64,000 bases of DNA, taken from NCBI RefSeq assembly GCF_005434975.1, contig NZ_SKCJ01000001.1:754001-818000 (forward strand), written 5' to 3'. Below are positions 24,837-33,250 of this stretch, one piece after another; position 1 is the stretch's first letter, and every line of letters begins with the position of its first letter. A model generated the notes under the pieces. It was not told where the DNA came from, did not search any database, and saw nothing but the letters and a program-made list of their open reading frames with translations. The position numbers and the translations under genes were made by a program. Source of the stretch: Parerythrobacter lutipelagi (lineage in GTDB: Bacteria; Pseudomonadota; Alphaproteobacteria; Sphingomonadales; Sphingomonadaceae).

Positions 24837-25310
24837 ATGCCCTCCATTCCCCTCCCAGCGATCTGTGCACCGACGCTGACCGCTAAAGCGAGGCATTCAT
24901 TCAATGCAAGCCCTGCGACGCTCTACGACGCCTGGACGACTGGGTTCGAGCTCTGGTTTGCCCAGCCAGGCACGTTATCGATGGAGCCGCAAGAGGGGCG
25001 CGCGTGGTTCTTCTACAATCGCGACGACTGGGGGCGGCATCCACACTACGGCCGGTTCCTGCAGCTTAAGCCTGACAAGATGGTCGAGACCACATGGCTA
25101 ACCGGGAATGGAAAGCAGGAAGGAACCTGCGGTGCTGAAACGGTATTGAGGATCGACTTGATCCCTTCAGGCGAACAGACCTTATTGAAACTCCACCATT
25201 CCGGCTTCGTCTCTGAAGACTCTCGCAGTGCGCACGCCGAGAATTGGCCACTTGCGCTCGATGAATTGGCAAATGTGCTCGCAGCGAAGTCAGCCTCGGG
25301 TGATGTGTAG
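24837..25310 (+). CDS. SRPBCC/AHSA1-type protein
   Basis: A 157-residue protein of the AHSA1 (activator of Hsp90 homologue 1-like) group within the START/SRPBCC fold. Typical features are an early FNASPATLYDAWT, the aromatic-rich YGRFLQLKPDKMVETTW, TCGAETVLRIDLIP, LLKLHHSGF and the C-terminal ENWPLALDELANVL. These proteins enclose a hydrophobic cavity and probably bind small ligands; the bacterial members have no general known role. It is not in an operon: the membrane protein is divergent 159 bases upstream, and a dispersed repeat follows directly downstream. Confidence 0.8.
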   Translation: MPSIPLPAICAPTLTAKARHSFNASPATLYDAWTTGFELWFAQPGTLSMEPQEGRAWFFYNRDDWGRHPHYGRFLQLKPDKMVETTWLTGNGKQEGTCGAETVLRIDLIPSGEQTLLKLHHSGFVSEDSRSAHAENWPLALDELANVLAAKSASGDV

Positions 25311-25324
25311 CGAAGCGCTCACAG

Positions 25325-25356
25325 TTCCAGCAAACGACCCAATTGCGGTCATTCAG
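25325..25356. repeat. dispersed intergenic repeat, copy 5
   Basis: TTCCAGCAAACGACCCAATT is followed by GCGGTCATTCAG. This is a near-consensus copy. Its last bases (TCA at 25353-25355) are the complement of the stop codon of the VOC gene on the minus strand, so the repeat touches the coding region. The AHSA1-type gene ends only 14 bases before it. Confidence 0.7.
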
Positions 25357-25742
25357 TCTTTTACTTCAATCAACTGGATCAAGTTGCCGCAGGTATCGTT
25401 GAAGACCGCAAACTTAAAGCCCCCAGCTTCCATTGGAGGACCAGTAAATGCGACACCTGACTGCTGGAGTCTTTCATATTCCGCTTGGATGTCAGTCACA
25501 CTGAACTGCGTCCACGGGATACCGTCCTTTTGAAGAGATGCCTGGAGCGCTTTTGCAGCGGGATATTCGTTCGGTTCTAGCGCTAGTTCAACCCCGTCTT
25601 CCTCCTCAGGAGACACCAGTGTGAGCCAGCGGTGTTCGCCAAGTTCTATGTTGTGCTTTGTCTGGAAGCCAAGGACCTCGGTGTAGAACTCGTGAGCCTT
25701 TGCTTGATCGTCCACCATTACGCTCTTGATGTGCATCTTCAT
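25353..25742 (-). CDS. VOC (glyoxalase/extradiol dioxygenase fold) family protein
   Basis: A 129-residue two-module VOC protein. Module 1 shows VMVDDQAKAHEFYTEVLGF, typical of the family, and RWLTLVSPE. Module 2 shows FSVTDIQAEYERLQQSGV, AVFNDTCGNLIQLIEV with a candidate metal-binding Glu near the end. Such proteins include glyoxalases, fosfomycin-resistance enzymes and many of unknown role, and nothing here decides the reaction. It is alone on its strand. Its stop codon lies within a dispersed repeat copy, so the 3' end may have been trimmed or set by that insertion. Confidence 0.82.
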   Translation of the reverse strand: MKMHIKSVMVDDQAKAHEFYTEVLGFQTKHNIELGEHRWLTLVSPEEEDGVELALEPNEYPAAKALQASLQKDGIPWTQFSVTDIQAEYERLQQSGVAFTGPPMEAGGFKFAVFNDTCGNLIQLIEVKD

Positions 25743-25876
25743 TGTCGGCCTCCGCGTCTACCGTAATGACCTGAAAATGATGTCGAACAATTGCGATGGA
25801 GGCAATCGGTAATACTCAACACTACGGCTGCCGAAATGTGCGGAAGCCTAGGCAATGAGGGGTGCGATGCTTGACA

Positions 25877-25909
25877 GCGGACCAGCCGCTAACGACCCAA
25901 TTGCGGACT
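25877..25909. repeat. dispersed intergenic repeat, copy 6
   Basis: GCGGACCAGCCGCTAACGAC is followed by CCAATTGCGGACT. It carries the best match to the AACGACCCAATTGCGGAC core. It lies in the 212-base gap between the two VOC genes, 46 bases before the start of the second one. Confidence 0.7.
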
Positions 25910-25954
25910 TGGCGGTCAAGCGTCTAATACCTTATCTTTGGTAGGAGTAGGCTC

Positions 25955-26362
25955 ATGTCGCTAATCGGATTAGACCACATCGTGCTAAGTGTGCGCGACG
26001 TTGAAGCGAGCCTGCAGTTTTACGAACGAATGCTTGGTATGGCTCGGAGAGAGGAAAGGCCTGGGAAATGGTCTCTACATTTCGGTTCAAACAAGATCAG
26101 CATACAGCAGTTTGATAGCGTTCCTGAAATTGCCAAAAACACATTGCCAGGGACCGGCAATTTCTGCGTTCTCTCCGACCAACCGGTTGGACAGTTTGCC
26201 GATGCTCTTAAGATTTCTGGCATCACGATTATTGATGGTCCGGTGGAGAGAGACGGAGCAACAGGATTGATTGAATCGATTTACTTCCACGACCCCGACG
26301 GAAATTTGGTCGAAGTGAGTAACTTGATAGCTCGGAGATTAAAGCAAAACGAAACCGAGTGA
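25955..26362 (+). CDS. VOC family protein (glyoxalase/extradiol dioxygenase-like)
   Basis: A 135-residue VOC protein. It starts LIGLDHIVLSVRDVEASLQF, with His8 where the first metal ligand of the family usually stands, and continues FYERMLGM. The second half ends SIYFHDPDGNLVEVSNL, with the typical DPDGN turn and a metal-ligand Glu. A subgroup similar to lactoylglutathione lyase-like or catechol dioxygenase-like single-domain proteins is likely, but the substrate is not evident. GGTAGGAG precedes the ATG. It is not similar enough to the VOC gene at 25353-25742 to suggest a recent duplication. Confidence 0.83.
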   Translation: MSLIGLDHIVLSVRDVEASLQFYERMLGMARREERPGKWSLHFGSNKISIQQFDSVPEIAKNTLPGTGNFCVLSDQPVGQFADALKISGITIIDGPVERDGATGLIESIYFHDPDGNLVEVSNLIARRLKQNETE

Positions 26363-26483
26363 ACCGTTTCGATTATTGAGTAATTCTAGAGCAACTCTGA
26401 GACGAGTGATTTACCGGGACTCATACCCAATGCCCTAAAAAATAAAACAGCTTTAAGCTAGCATGCTTCCCGATACGGATGGT

Positions 26484-26834
26484 TCATCGTGGATCAGCAT
26501 CGGTCGAATGCATCGATGCCCCTGGGGTTATGTAAAGCTCTTGGGTCTTCTCTAAAATGATGTGCCGATGCCAGCATCCTCGCGGAATAATACAGAATTC
26601 TCCTGAGCGTAATGAATTCGTTTCACCTTCACTTCCATTGATGGGCAGTACCTCCACGTCAATTGCGCCTTCTAAGATATAGAGCATTTCGTCAGTGTCA
26701 GGATGCATCTCCCACGGGCTTGGCCCTCCCGGCTCGGACCAAAACACGCCAACCTGGCCTTGGTTGAAATCCGCTAGTTTTAAAAACTCCATCTCCGACA
26801 AGCGAGAAACTCGGGACTTTGGATTTATCGACAT
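26484..26834 (-). CDS. cupin domain protein
   Basis: A 116-residue single-domain cupin. Motif 1 is seen as WEMHPDTDEMLYILEGAIDV (a His and a Glu in metal-ligand positions) and motif 2 as EFCIIPRGCWHRHII. Single-domain cupins of this size are often metal-dependent enzymes or sensors of small acids and sugars, so no reaction can be assigned. It stands alone; the region downstream (26363-26483) is a convergent gap. Upstream, a long gap with repeat copies and the integrase relic begins. Confidence 0.8.
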   Translation of the reverse strand: MSINPKSRVSRLSEMEFLKLADFNQGQVGVFWSEPGGPSPWEMHPDTDEMLYILEGAIDVEVLPINGSEGETNSLRSGEFCIIPRGCWHRHIILEKTQELYITPGASMHSTDADPR

Positions 26835-26920
26835 CTCGACGGCACTCAGTTGGTGAAGTGAAAGCTTGCTGCGCTATTCTACATTAGCGCTATAAATTAC
26901 CGCAATCGTTGTAGCCGGAA

Positions 26921-27030
26921 TGTCCGCTTTCCACCCAGAGGCGGTCATTGAGCTAAGCTCATTCCGGCGTCCGCTTAGCGCCCCAATCCAAGCCTAAGCT
27001 CTCCCCTAATTTTGTCACTGAAAGCGGACG
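26921..27030. repeat. dispersed intergenic repeats, copies 7-8
   Basis: TGTCCGCTTTCCACCC followed by AGAGGCGGTCATT (26921-26949) is the CTTTCCACCC form. TCCGCTTAGCGCCCCAATCC (26970-26989) and GAAAGCGGACG (27020-27030) are degenerate further pieces. They precede the decayed integrase. Confidence 0.6.
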
Positions 27031-27077
27031 TACGCCTAGGTCCTTCCCCCCAAAGAATGGAAAATGACTTGCTCTCG

Positions 27078-27413
27078 ATGCGACCCATTGGCGTACAACT
27101 TCAGACACAATAGTAAGTCTGCTCGCCTGGCTTCAACCTCGAGGTAGTTCCGTCGGACATTATTTTTTCTCGGTCAGTTCGATCACACACCGCATGTCAT
27201 TGTGCGCAAAAATACACGACTGGCTGATGAGTGGATTAAGCGAAATGTCCTCCGAACTGAGGAGTACAATTCACCGTGCCGCGCAAAATATTCTTTCATT
27301 CACGAGGCGGCAGACAAGATAAGTGCGACGTATTTCTTGCTCGGCCACTCCAAGATTGAAATACGGTTCGCTATCTCGGCGTCGACATCGAGGACGCAGT
27401 CACTCGAGCGTAG
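27078..27413 (+). pseudogene. decayed tyrosine integrase, relic of the gene at 33251-33883
   Basis: Reading across three frames reproduces the C-terminal two thirds of the integrase at 33251-33883. The matching blocks are MRPIGVQLQT (against GRPVQFEI), SLLAWLQPRG (against SLFAWLELRG), FDHTPHVIVRKNTRLADEW (against VDPVRHLSTRQYARLVDEW), LRTEEY (against LRPEEY), LLGHSKIE (identical) and, after a one-base deletion at 27360-27363, TVRYLGVDIEDA (identical). The THSLRRTK box with catalytic His and Arg is destroyed (NSPCRAKY). A TAG at 27411 stops the last frame. At least three frame changes make it nonfunctional. The open frame 27202-27615 covering part of it is not a gene. Confidence 0.85.
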
Positions 27414-27625
27414 CAAAGGGAAATCAGACTGCGGTCGGTCGCCAACCCGTCTTGGCCCGAATTTCTCCCATGTGAGGAACCTAGCACGTGCCGAAGCAAT
27501 CGCTTGCAAAGCAACAATTGCAATTCGTTCAGGAACTTGGCAGTCTGAACGACAGGGGGACAATGTCGGTGTGCTGCTAGTCTTGATGAGGGATAGCGAC
27601 ACCTTCTTTGTTTAGGGGTGCCAAT

Positions 27626-29830
27626 ATGCGTTTTCCACTTGCGAGGACGTGCTCGCTTTATTCGGCTTTGATTCTTTCAATTAGCGCGGCCCATGCGCAG
27701 CATGCGCAAGTCGACGCCGATGTTGAAAATCCCGACGATGATGTACCGGTCATTATTGTCACCGGTCAGAAGATGGATCGCAGCCTTCAGAAAACGACCG
27801 ACAGCGTTCGGGTCGTGACTCGAGAAGAATTGCTTCGCGAAACCGGACGTGACTTGTCCGATACGATCAACCGCGTTGCGAACGCTTCAGCAACCGTCGG
27901 CGATCGCAGTTTCTCCATTCGCGGCGTGGACCAGCGTGGGGTCAGCGGCCGGGGATCGACATTGCTGATCTTTGTGGATGATTCGCCGCTCGGCAACCGC
28001 ACGACCGCGCTTGGCCCGACCGACATCTGGGACTTGGAGCAAGTTGAGGTTTTTCGCGGGCCCCAATCAACTAATTTCGGAAGGAGCGCTCTGGCCGGCG
28101 GCATTTATATCCGAACCCGCGACCCTCAGTACAAGTGGTCACTTGACCTGCGTACCGAAGCTGGCGAAGCCAGTACTTACCAGGCCGCCATCGCCGGCGG
28201 CGGACCAATCATCGACGACAGCTTTGCTTTCAGGATTGCAATCAATCGGCTCGAAAGCGACGGGTTCGTCACCAATTCTTTCCTTGGCGGCCATGCCGAC
28301 CCCTCGCGCCTGACCTCGGCGCGGCTGAAACTGCTGATCGAACCGGTTGCGGACATCTCGATTGTTACCAGCACCAGCTTCACCGACAATCTGCGCGGCG
28401 AAAGCGGGGTGAGCGCCACAAACGGCAATCCCGGCGTGCCTTTACGTGCCGGCGAGGTGATGCGCGAAGTCGCCTACGACCTGCCCGGTCTCGAGAGTAC
28501 AGAGACTTTCATCCAGTCGCTGAACGCTTCATGGAATATCAATCCTGCCGCGCAATTGAGGCTCATAAGTACGTATCAGGATACAGTGTATTCACGACAG
28601 CTCGACGGCGACAACACGCCCTCGCCGCTGTCTTTCAGCCAGCGTACTGGTAACGAGCGGATCATCACGCAAGAATTGCGCCTTGCATTCGCGGGCGAGA
28701 GCTGGGCCGGCGTAGTCGGCGGGTATTATTACGACCTCAGAGAAGCGCGAACTGACGATTTCGTGATTCCGTTCTTTTTCCTCGTACCCAGCGTCCCTTT
28801 CGATGTGAGGCTGGCCCGCGATTCGGATTTCTCGATCGATACGCGCAACTATGCGGCCTTTGTCGAAGCAGAGATCGCGTTGAGCGACCATCTCGATTTC
28901 CTCCTTGGCCTCCGATACGATTACGAAGAACTTGATACCGCATCGATTGCATTGACTACTTCGGTGGCGCCGCTGCCACCTGATCTCGCGTTCCTGAATG
29001 GCTTTCTCGGATCCGAAAGCGAAAGCATCGCGGCTTCTTACGATGCTTGGCTACCGAGAATTGGCATGCGCTGGGCTTTGAATGACAATGCAAACGTCTC
29101 CTTCGTGGTCCAGCGCGCCTATCAGGCGGGTGGTGGAGTGTTCGACGTGATCGACGGCCGCGTGAATGAGTTCGGACCGGAATATCTTTGGAATTACGAG
29201 TTGGCACTCCGGACGTTGTTGCTAGACGGTCGATTACGCTTCAATGCCAACGCCTACTACGCCGACTGGTCGGACCAGCAGGTTCGCCAGCCGCGGGCCG
29301 ATTTCCCATTTGTCTTCTCGATCGAAAATGCTGGCGCATCGACAATTTGGGGCTTGGAGGCAGACTTAGCATTTGAGCCTGTTGAGGACTGGGAGCTTTA
29401 CGGGGCGATCGGCTATGCGCACACCGAATTCGACAAGTTCCCCAACGACCGTTTTAATCCAGCGCGTCCCGTGTCGGAATTCAATAGTCCCGACTTCAAC
29501 GGAAATCGCTTTCCGTTCTCATCGCGCTGGTCCGCCAATCTCGGCTTCGCGCACGAGCCTGCGCGCGGGATGTTTGGTGGGGTCGATGTAAATTTTCGTT
29601 CGAGCCAGTTTAATTCCAGCGCCAACCTCGCTGTTAACCGCTGTTGCGAGCGGCTTACTGCCAACGCCAGGCTGGGTTACGCGATAGAAGGATTCAGGAT
29701 CAGCCTATTAGCGCGAAACCTTTTCGACGCGAATTATTACACCTTCCTGACTGCAGCGAGGCCCGGCGCCGAGTTCGGTGTATTGGGCGATCCCCAAACA
29801 TTTTCGGTCCGGCTCGACGCTAGCTTCTGA
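27626..29830 (+). CDS. TonB-dependent outer membrane receptor
   Basis: A 734-residue TonB-dependent receptor for active uptake of an unknown ligand through the outer membrane. It has a signal peptide (RTCSLYSALILSISAAHAQ), a TonB-box-like PVIIVTGQK, a plug domain (VREELLRE-like start, SIRGVDQRGVSGRGSTLLIF, IWDLEQVEVFRGPQSTNFG, SALAGGIYIRT) and a 22-strand-type barrel ending with the expected aromatic residue (SVRLDASF). The ATG at 27626 follows AGGGGTGCC. A terminator-like hairpin follows directly. The UrcA gene and a membrane-bound regulator downstream, and integrase sequences on both sides, suggest a transferable receptor-regulator segment. Confidence 0.92.
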   Translation: MRFPLARTCSLYSALILSISAAHAQHAQVDADVENPDDDVPVIIVTGQKMDRSLQKTTDSVRVVTREELLRETGRDLSDTINRVANASATVGDRSFSIRGVDQRGVSGRGSTLLIFVDDSPLGNRTTALGPTDIWDLEQVEVFRGPQSTNFGRSALAGGIYIRTRDPQYKWSLDLRTEAGEASTYQAAIAGGGPIIDDSFAFRIAINRLESDGFVTNSFLGGHADPSRLTSARLKLLIEPVADISIVTSTSFTDNLRGESGVSATNGNPGVPLRAGEVMREVAYDLPGLESTETFIQSLNASWNINPAAQLRLISTYQDTVYSRQLDGDNTPSPLSFSQRTGNERIITQELRLAFAGESWAGVVGGYYYDLREARTDDFVIPFFFLVPSVPFDVRLARDSDFSIDTRNYAAFVEAEIALSDHLDFLLGLRYDYEELDTASIALTTSVAPLPPDLAFLNGFLGSESESIAASYDAWLPRIGMRWALNDNANVSFVVQRAYQAGGGVFDVIDGRVNEFGPEYLWNYELALRTLLLDGRLRFNANAYYADWSDQQVRQPRADFPFVFSIENAGASTIWGLEADLAFEPVEDWELYGAIGYAHTEFDKFPNDRFNPARPVSEFNSPDFNGNRFPFSSRWSANLGFAHEPARGMFGGVDVNFRSSQFNSSANLAVNRCCERLTANARLGYAIEGFRISLLARNLFDANYYTFLTAARPGAEFGVLGDPQTFSVRLDASF

Positions 29831-29845
29831 TCTGGATCATTAAAG

Positions 29846-29872
29846 AGGCCGCGCTTGCAACTAGCGCGGCCT
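29846..29872 (+). terminator. Rho-independent terminator after the TonB receptor gene
   Basis: AGGCCGCGC and GCGCGGCCT form a perfect 9-base-pair stem with a 9-base loop, followed by TTT and preceded by AAAG. It lies 16 bases after the receptor stop. The flanking A and T runs could let it act in both directions, but the UrcA gene ends further downstream at 29998. Confidence 0.85.
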
Positions 29873-29997
29873 TTGGTGGGTGTATGATACCGGGCCGCAA
29901 GGGGACACTAGCGGCCCGGTATCGGAGGTTGAGCGGACAGTCCTTCGAGGTGTCCAGTCCTTGCAGGTGCCGCCCAGCCTTTTGGCTGCGGCCCCGC

Positions 29998-30336
29998 CTA
30001 TTTCACGGCGAAGCGGATCTGGCGGTCGGAGCGCGCAAGACGCGCATTGCCGTAGTTTGCGACTGCGAGGTCGCGCGACGGCTTGGCAGCCGCTCGCGTC
30101 TCAAGCTGACAATTCCGAATCGACGAATCGAATGTCGGACGACCAGTCAAATTTCCGCAAACCTTTTCGATCGCACGTTCGATGCGGCGGTCGAAGATGT
30201 CCTGACCAGCCTTGCCGCTCAAATCAAGGTCTGCATAACTGACTTGCACGGTTGCGCCTTCATTCGCCTGGGCGGCCGAAACGGGCAGAGCGATTGCAGC
30301 GAGAGCGATTGCAGCTGCGGTTAGGGACTTCGTCAT
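29998..30336 (-). CDS. UrcA family protein
   Basis: A 112-residue exported protein of the UrcA family, common in sphingomonads and caulobacters and of unknown role. It has a signal peptide (SLTAAAIALAAIALPVSAAQA) and the family core VQVSYADLDLSGKAGQDIF, RRIERAIEKVCG, then a second conserved Cys (RNCQLE). The ATG at 30336 is chosen because GAGGAG ends 7 bases before it; the ATG at 30342 lies too close to that site. It is transcribed toward the receptor terminator, and divergent from the winged-helix regulator with 280 bases between, so the regulator may control it. Confidence 0.85.
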   Translation of the reverse strand: MTKSLTAAAIALAAIALPVSAAQANEGATVQVSYADLDLSGKAGQDIFDRRIERAIEKVCGNLTGRPTFDSSIRNCQLETRAAAKPSRDLAVANYGNARLARSDRQIRFAVK

Positions 30337-30616
30337 TTTCATTCTCCTCAAATGTGCGGCGAGATTACCGCGTATTCATCGGGCGTCCGGCCTGAAGCGC
30401 TGATCGGATCGGCCCGAACTGCCTGCTGGACGAGAATGAAAGTGACCGATTTGGCCTTATGGCGCTGCACACAAACACAGCAATTTCAGTGATTTTGACC
30501 TTATGAAAAGTTTATATTGCGCCCATTCTGCCAAATTCTGCGGAATTCGCGGTGAGAACGCGGTCTATTTGCGATAAGAAAGTTGCACTGTAGTGTGTAC
30601 GCGAGGGGCAGGTGGC

Positions 30617-32923
30617 ATGAACGATCAGACGATCAATTCGGATGAAGTGCTTAAGGCGCGGTCGCAGAAAATCGACCTCGCGCATCATGGCGACTTCGAA
30701 CTTGGTCCTGTGACCGTGCGCCCCTCAGTCAGAAAGATCTACGGTCCGCTGGCGGAAGTCATGCTCGAGCCGAAGGTGATGCAGGTCCTCACTGCTCTGT
30801 CCGATCCGATTGGAAACACCCTCTCGCGAGACGACTTAATTGAACGCTGCTGGGAAGGACGGATCGTTGGTGACACATCGATCAACCGAGTGATCTCGGT
30901 GTTGCGCAGCGGCTTGAAGGAGGTGGCCGGTGAAGCCCTTGTCGTCGAGAACATACCCAAAGTGGGCTATCGCTTGCTCCTCCATGGGCAGTCAGATGAA
31001 CCCCGGACAAGCCTAAATCCTGAGAGCAGCCCTGCCGAAACGGCTGCGCGATCACTGCGGTCTCACGCGCTGGTCGCCGCAACGGTGGGAGCAACGCTCA
31101 TCTTGCTGCTAAGTGCCATCTTGTGGTGGAGGCCTGCCGCAGATCCTGGGATCGAAGAGGTTCGGTTGGCAATGCTGCCACTAGAGATCGAAGAAGGCGT
31201 AGATCCTATCTACTCAAGCGGCCTCGAAGCGGAACTTCGGTCTGCTTTCGCCAAGGTCGGTGCGATGCAAGTCACTGCCAGTGAGAGTGCACAAATTCTC
31301 GTCGATCAGGGCATTTCGCCAACGGAAATCGGGGAACGGCTCAACGCTGACTACGTGTGGATTGGCAATTTCACGACCGACGTAGAGCGGTCGTCGCTTC
31401 AGGTTCGGATCGTGGACGTAGAGAACGGACAGGAGTTCTTTTCACAGTCCTTCCAGAGCGCTCCCGACGAAGTCGAGCACCTCCCCTTTCGAACAGCGCG
31501 TGCGATAACCACTGCGCTGAGCCGGCCAGTGAAGGGTGAGCAGGAACCAACGTCGATTTCTGCGGGAGATTATCGCCTCTACCTCGTGGGGTTGGGGCTG
31601 CTCAAGACGCGCGGTAACGACCAGCGAAAGGCTGCGCTGGAGATCCTGCAGCAGGTCACTACGCGCAACCCGCAATTTGCCGATGGATGGGGTGCTCTGT
31701 CGAAAGCGCAGTTTCTCTACCCGGCATTTGAATTCGAGGAGCGCAAACAAAGTGTAGCGAAGGCAAGAGAAATCGCCCGGCAAGCGCTTGATCTAAATCC
31801 TGATACGATCGAGGCGATGAAAGTAATGGGCATCTCGAGCGAGGATGCGGATGAGGCGCTAAGTCAATTGGAACGCGCTGTCGAGCTTGACCCAGGCGAC
31901 TCCGAAGGCTGGTTTTGGCTCGGGGTGACCCAGCGCAAATTCATCCTCGAAGGAGGTCATCCGCTCACGAGCCATCGACAATTGCTTGAAATTGATCCGC
32001 TTTGGCCGGCAAGTTGGATGGGCTCAGACATGGCGGCTCATTTTGGCAATTTGGACATCGCCCGTGAAATGGAAAGCGACGTCATCGCTGCGGCGGTAAC
32101 GCCGAGCCAGCGCCTTTTCGCCGAGGCGCGGCTCGCGCGGCTGCAGGGCGATCTTTCCGGCTACATGCGCCTCATGCAAAACGCCGTTCGCACCGCTACT
32201 GAATCAGAACGCATGTGGGGTTCGGACCTGCAGGATCGTTCGATACGAATACTGCTCGGCATGCCTCAAGTGGACGGTATCGTTTGGCCTCGGAACAAGG
32301 CTCCTGCAAGCGTAATGGATGAAGTTGACCTAGCCCGATTGCCTTCGCGCGAAGTGTTACGCGAATTCGATCTGACCGGATCAGGTGCATGGGATGACAT
32401 GAACTTTGTTAAGGGCGCTCTTCCGCTCTACCTCCAGTATGACCGTCATGAAGAACTGCTGGCAGACTACGACGCCCGTTTTCCCGACCATGACGCATAC
32501 CTTGAGTTTGCTGACGCAACAGGCCAGCCCGAGCGTGTGATCCCTGATATCTCGGTTTATCTGGTTCTTGCGCTTCGCCGTGCCGGCCGGGAGAGCGAGG
32601 TGGCGAAACATCTCGACAGTTTGGAAAAGGTGATGACACGATGGAACATCGCCGACCTCAACTGGCTCGACCAGAAGATTATTCAGCTGGAGTATGCAGC
32701 ATTGATTGGGGACGAGAAGACAGCAATTGAAATCGTCGAGTCCCTCCCTGGATTTGCTTGGCCATACTCCTATGCAACGATCGATCCGACGAATTTCAAC
32801 CTGCTCAAGGACGATCCCTTATTCGACCCGATCCGTAATCTGCCAGCGATCCGTGCGGTGATTGATCCCATCCGCGCGCGGTTGAAGACCGAGAGAGCGG
32901 AGATTGAGGAACTTGGCTTGTAG
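30617..32923 (+). CDS. membrane-bound winged-helix transcription regulator with TPR-like periplasmic region (CadC/ToxR type)
   Basis: A 768-residue regulator. Residues about 25-123 form an OmpR/CadC-type winged helix (EPKVMQVLTALSDPIGNTLS, DTSINRVISVLRSGLKEV, ENIPKVGYRLLL). One membrane segment follows (ALVAATVGATLILLLSAILW, 151-170). The periplasmic part starts with a TolB/FlgO-like domain (LAMLPLEIEEG...SSGLEAELRSAF) and continues with TPR-like helical repeats (ALEILQQVTTRNPQFADGWG, ALDLNPDTIEAMK). No phospho-acceptor domain is present, so it should be a one-component sensor that binds DNA while in the membrane. AGGTGGC precedes the ATG. It is divergent from UrcA and near the TonB receptor, so it may respond to the receptor's ligand. 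Confidence 0.87.
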   Translation: MNDQTINSDEVLKARSQKIDLAHHGDFELGPVTVRPSVRKIYGPLAEVMLEPKVMQVLTALSDPIGNTLSRDDLIERCWEGRIVGDTSINRVISVLRSGLKEVAGEALVVENIPKVGYRLLLHGQSDEPRTSLNPESSPAETAARSLRSHALVAATVGATLILLLSAILWWRPAADPGIEEVRLAMLPLEIEEGVDPIYSSGLEAELRSAFAKVGAMQVTASESAQILVDQGISPTEIGERLNADYVWIGNFTTDVERSSLQVRIVDVENGQEFFSQSFQSAPDEVEHLPFRTARAITTALSRPVKGEQEPTSISAGDYRLYLVGLGLLKTRGNDQRKAALEILQQVTTRNPQFADGWGALSKAQFLYPAFEFEERKQSVAKAREIARQALDLNPDTIEAMKVMGISSEDADEALSQLERAVELDPGDSEGWFWLGVTQRKFILEGGHPLTSHRQLLEIDPLWPASWMGSDMAAHFGNLDIAREMESDVIAAAVTPSQRLFAEARLARLQGDLSGYMRLMQNAVRTATESERMWGSDLQDRSIRILLGMPQVDGIVWPRNKAPASVMDEVDLARLPSREVLREFDLTGSGAWDDMNFVKGALPLYLQYDRHEELLADYDARFPDHDAYLEFADATGQPERVIPDISVYLVLALRRAGRESEVAKHLDSLEKVMTRWNIADLNWLDQKIIQLEYAALIGDEKTAIEIVESLPGFAWPYSYATIDPTNFNLLKDDPLFDPIRNLPAIRAVIDPIRARLKTERAEIEELGL

Positions 32924-33250
32924 CCTTCGATAATCTCAAGCTCCCTCACTCGAATCCCCGGCAAGATAACAGATAGCGAACCCCTCCGTGATTCTCTCCG
33001 AAAGAAGGCATGGGACGTTCTCCAAGCACCTTCCGCAGTGCGTGGGGTCAGTCCAGGAATGACGCAGCACCAAATTAGAATTGCGTGATAACTCCCAACT
33101 TCATCGTCGGTGAGAGAGGTTGGCCTCTAACACGGTAGGAGCCTGAGATCGTTTTCAGGAGATAGTCGTGACGAATTCAGCATTCGAGAAAGGGCAAATA
33201 CCACCCCAATTGCGGACGCCAGCCAGCTTGTGACTGGCGTCCAGCAGTGG
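32924..33250. other. gene-poor gap with a repeat fragment
   Basis: No open frame with coding features was found in these 327 bases between the regulator and the integrase. A fragment of the dispersed repeat (CCCCAATTGCGGACGCC, 33204-33220) lies at its end and overlaps the hairpin that follows the integrase gene. Confidence 0.6.
33214..33242 (-). terminator. hairpin behind the integrase gene
   Basis: GGACGCCAG (33214-33222) and CTGGCGTCC (33234-33242) pair perfectly over 9 bases with an 11-base loop. It starts 8 bases after the integrase stop on the minus strand. There is no T run, so it could equally be a recombination or attachment structure. The left arm is shared with the dispersed repeat sequence. 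Confidence 0.55.

Noticed and set aside
27202-27615. 137-codon plus-strand frame as a gene
   Set aside because: It covers part of the frameshifted integrase relic and then random sequence; better described as a pseudogene.
29884-30324. 146-codon plus-strand frame opposite UrcA
   Set aside because: Antisense to UrcA, which has a signal peptide, a ribosome site and the family motif.
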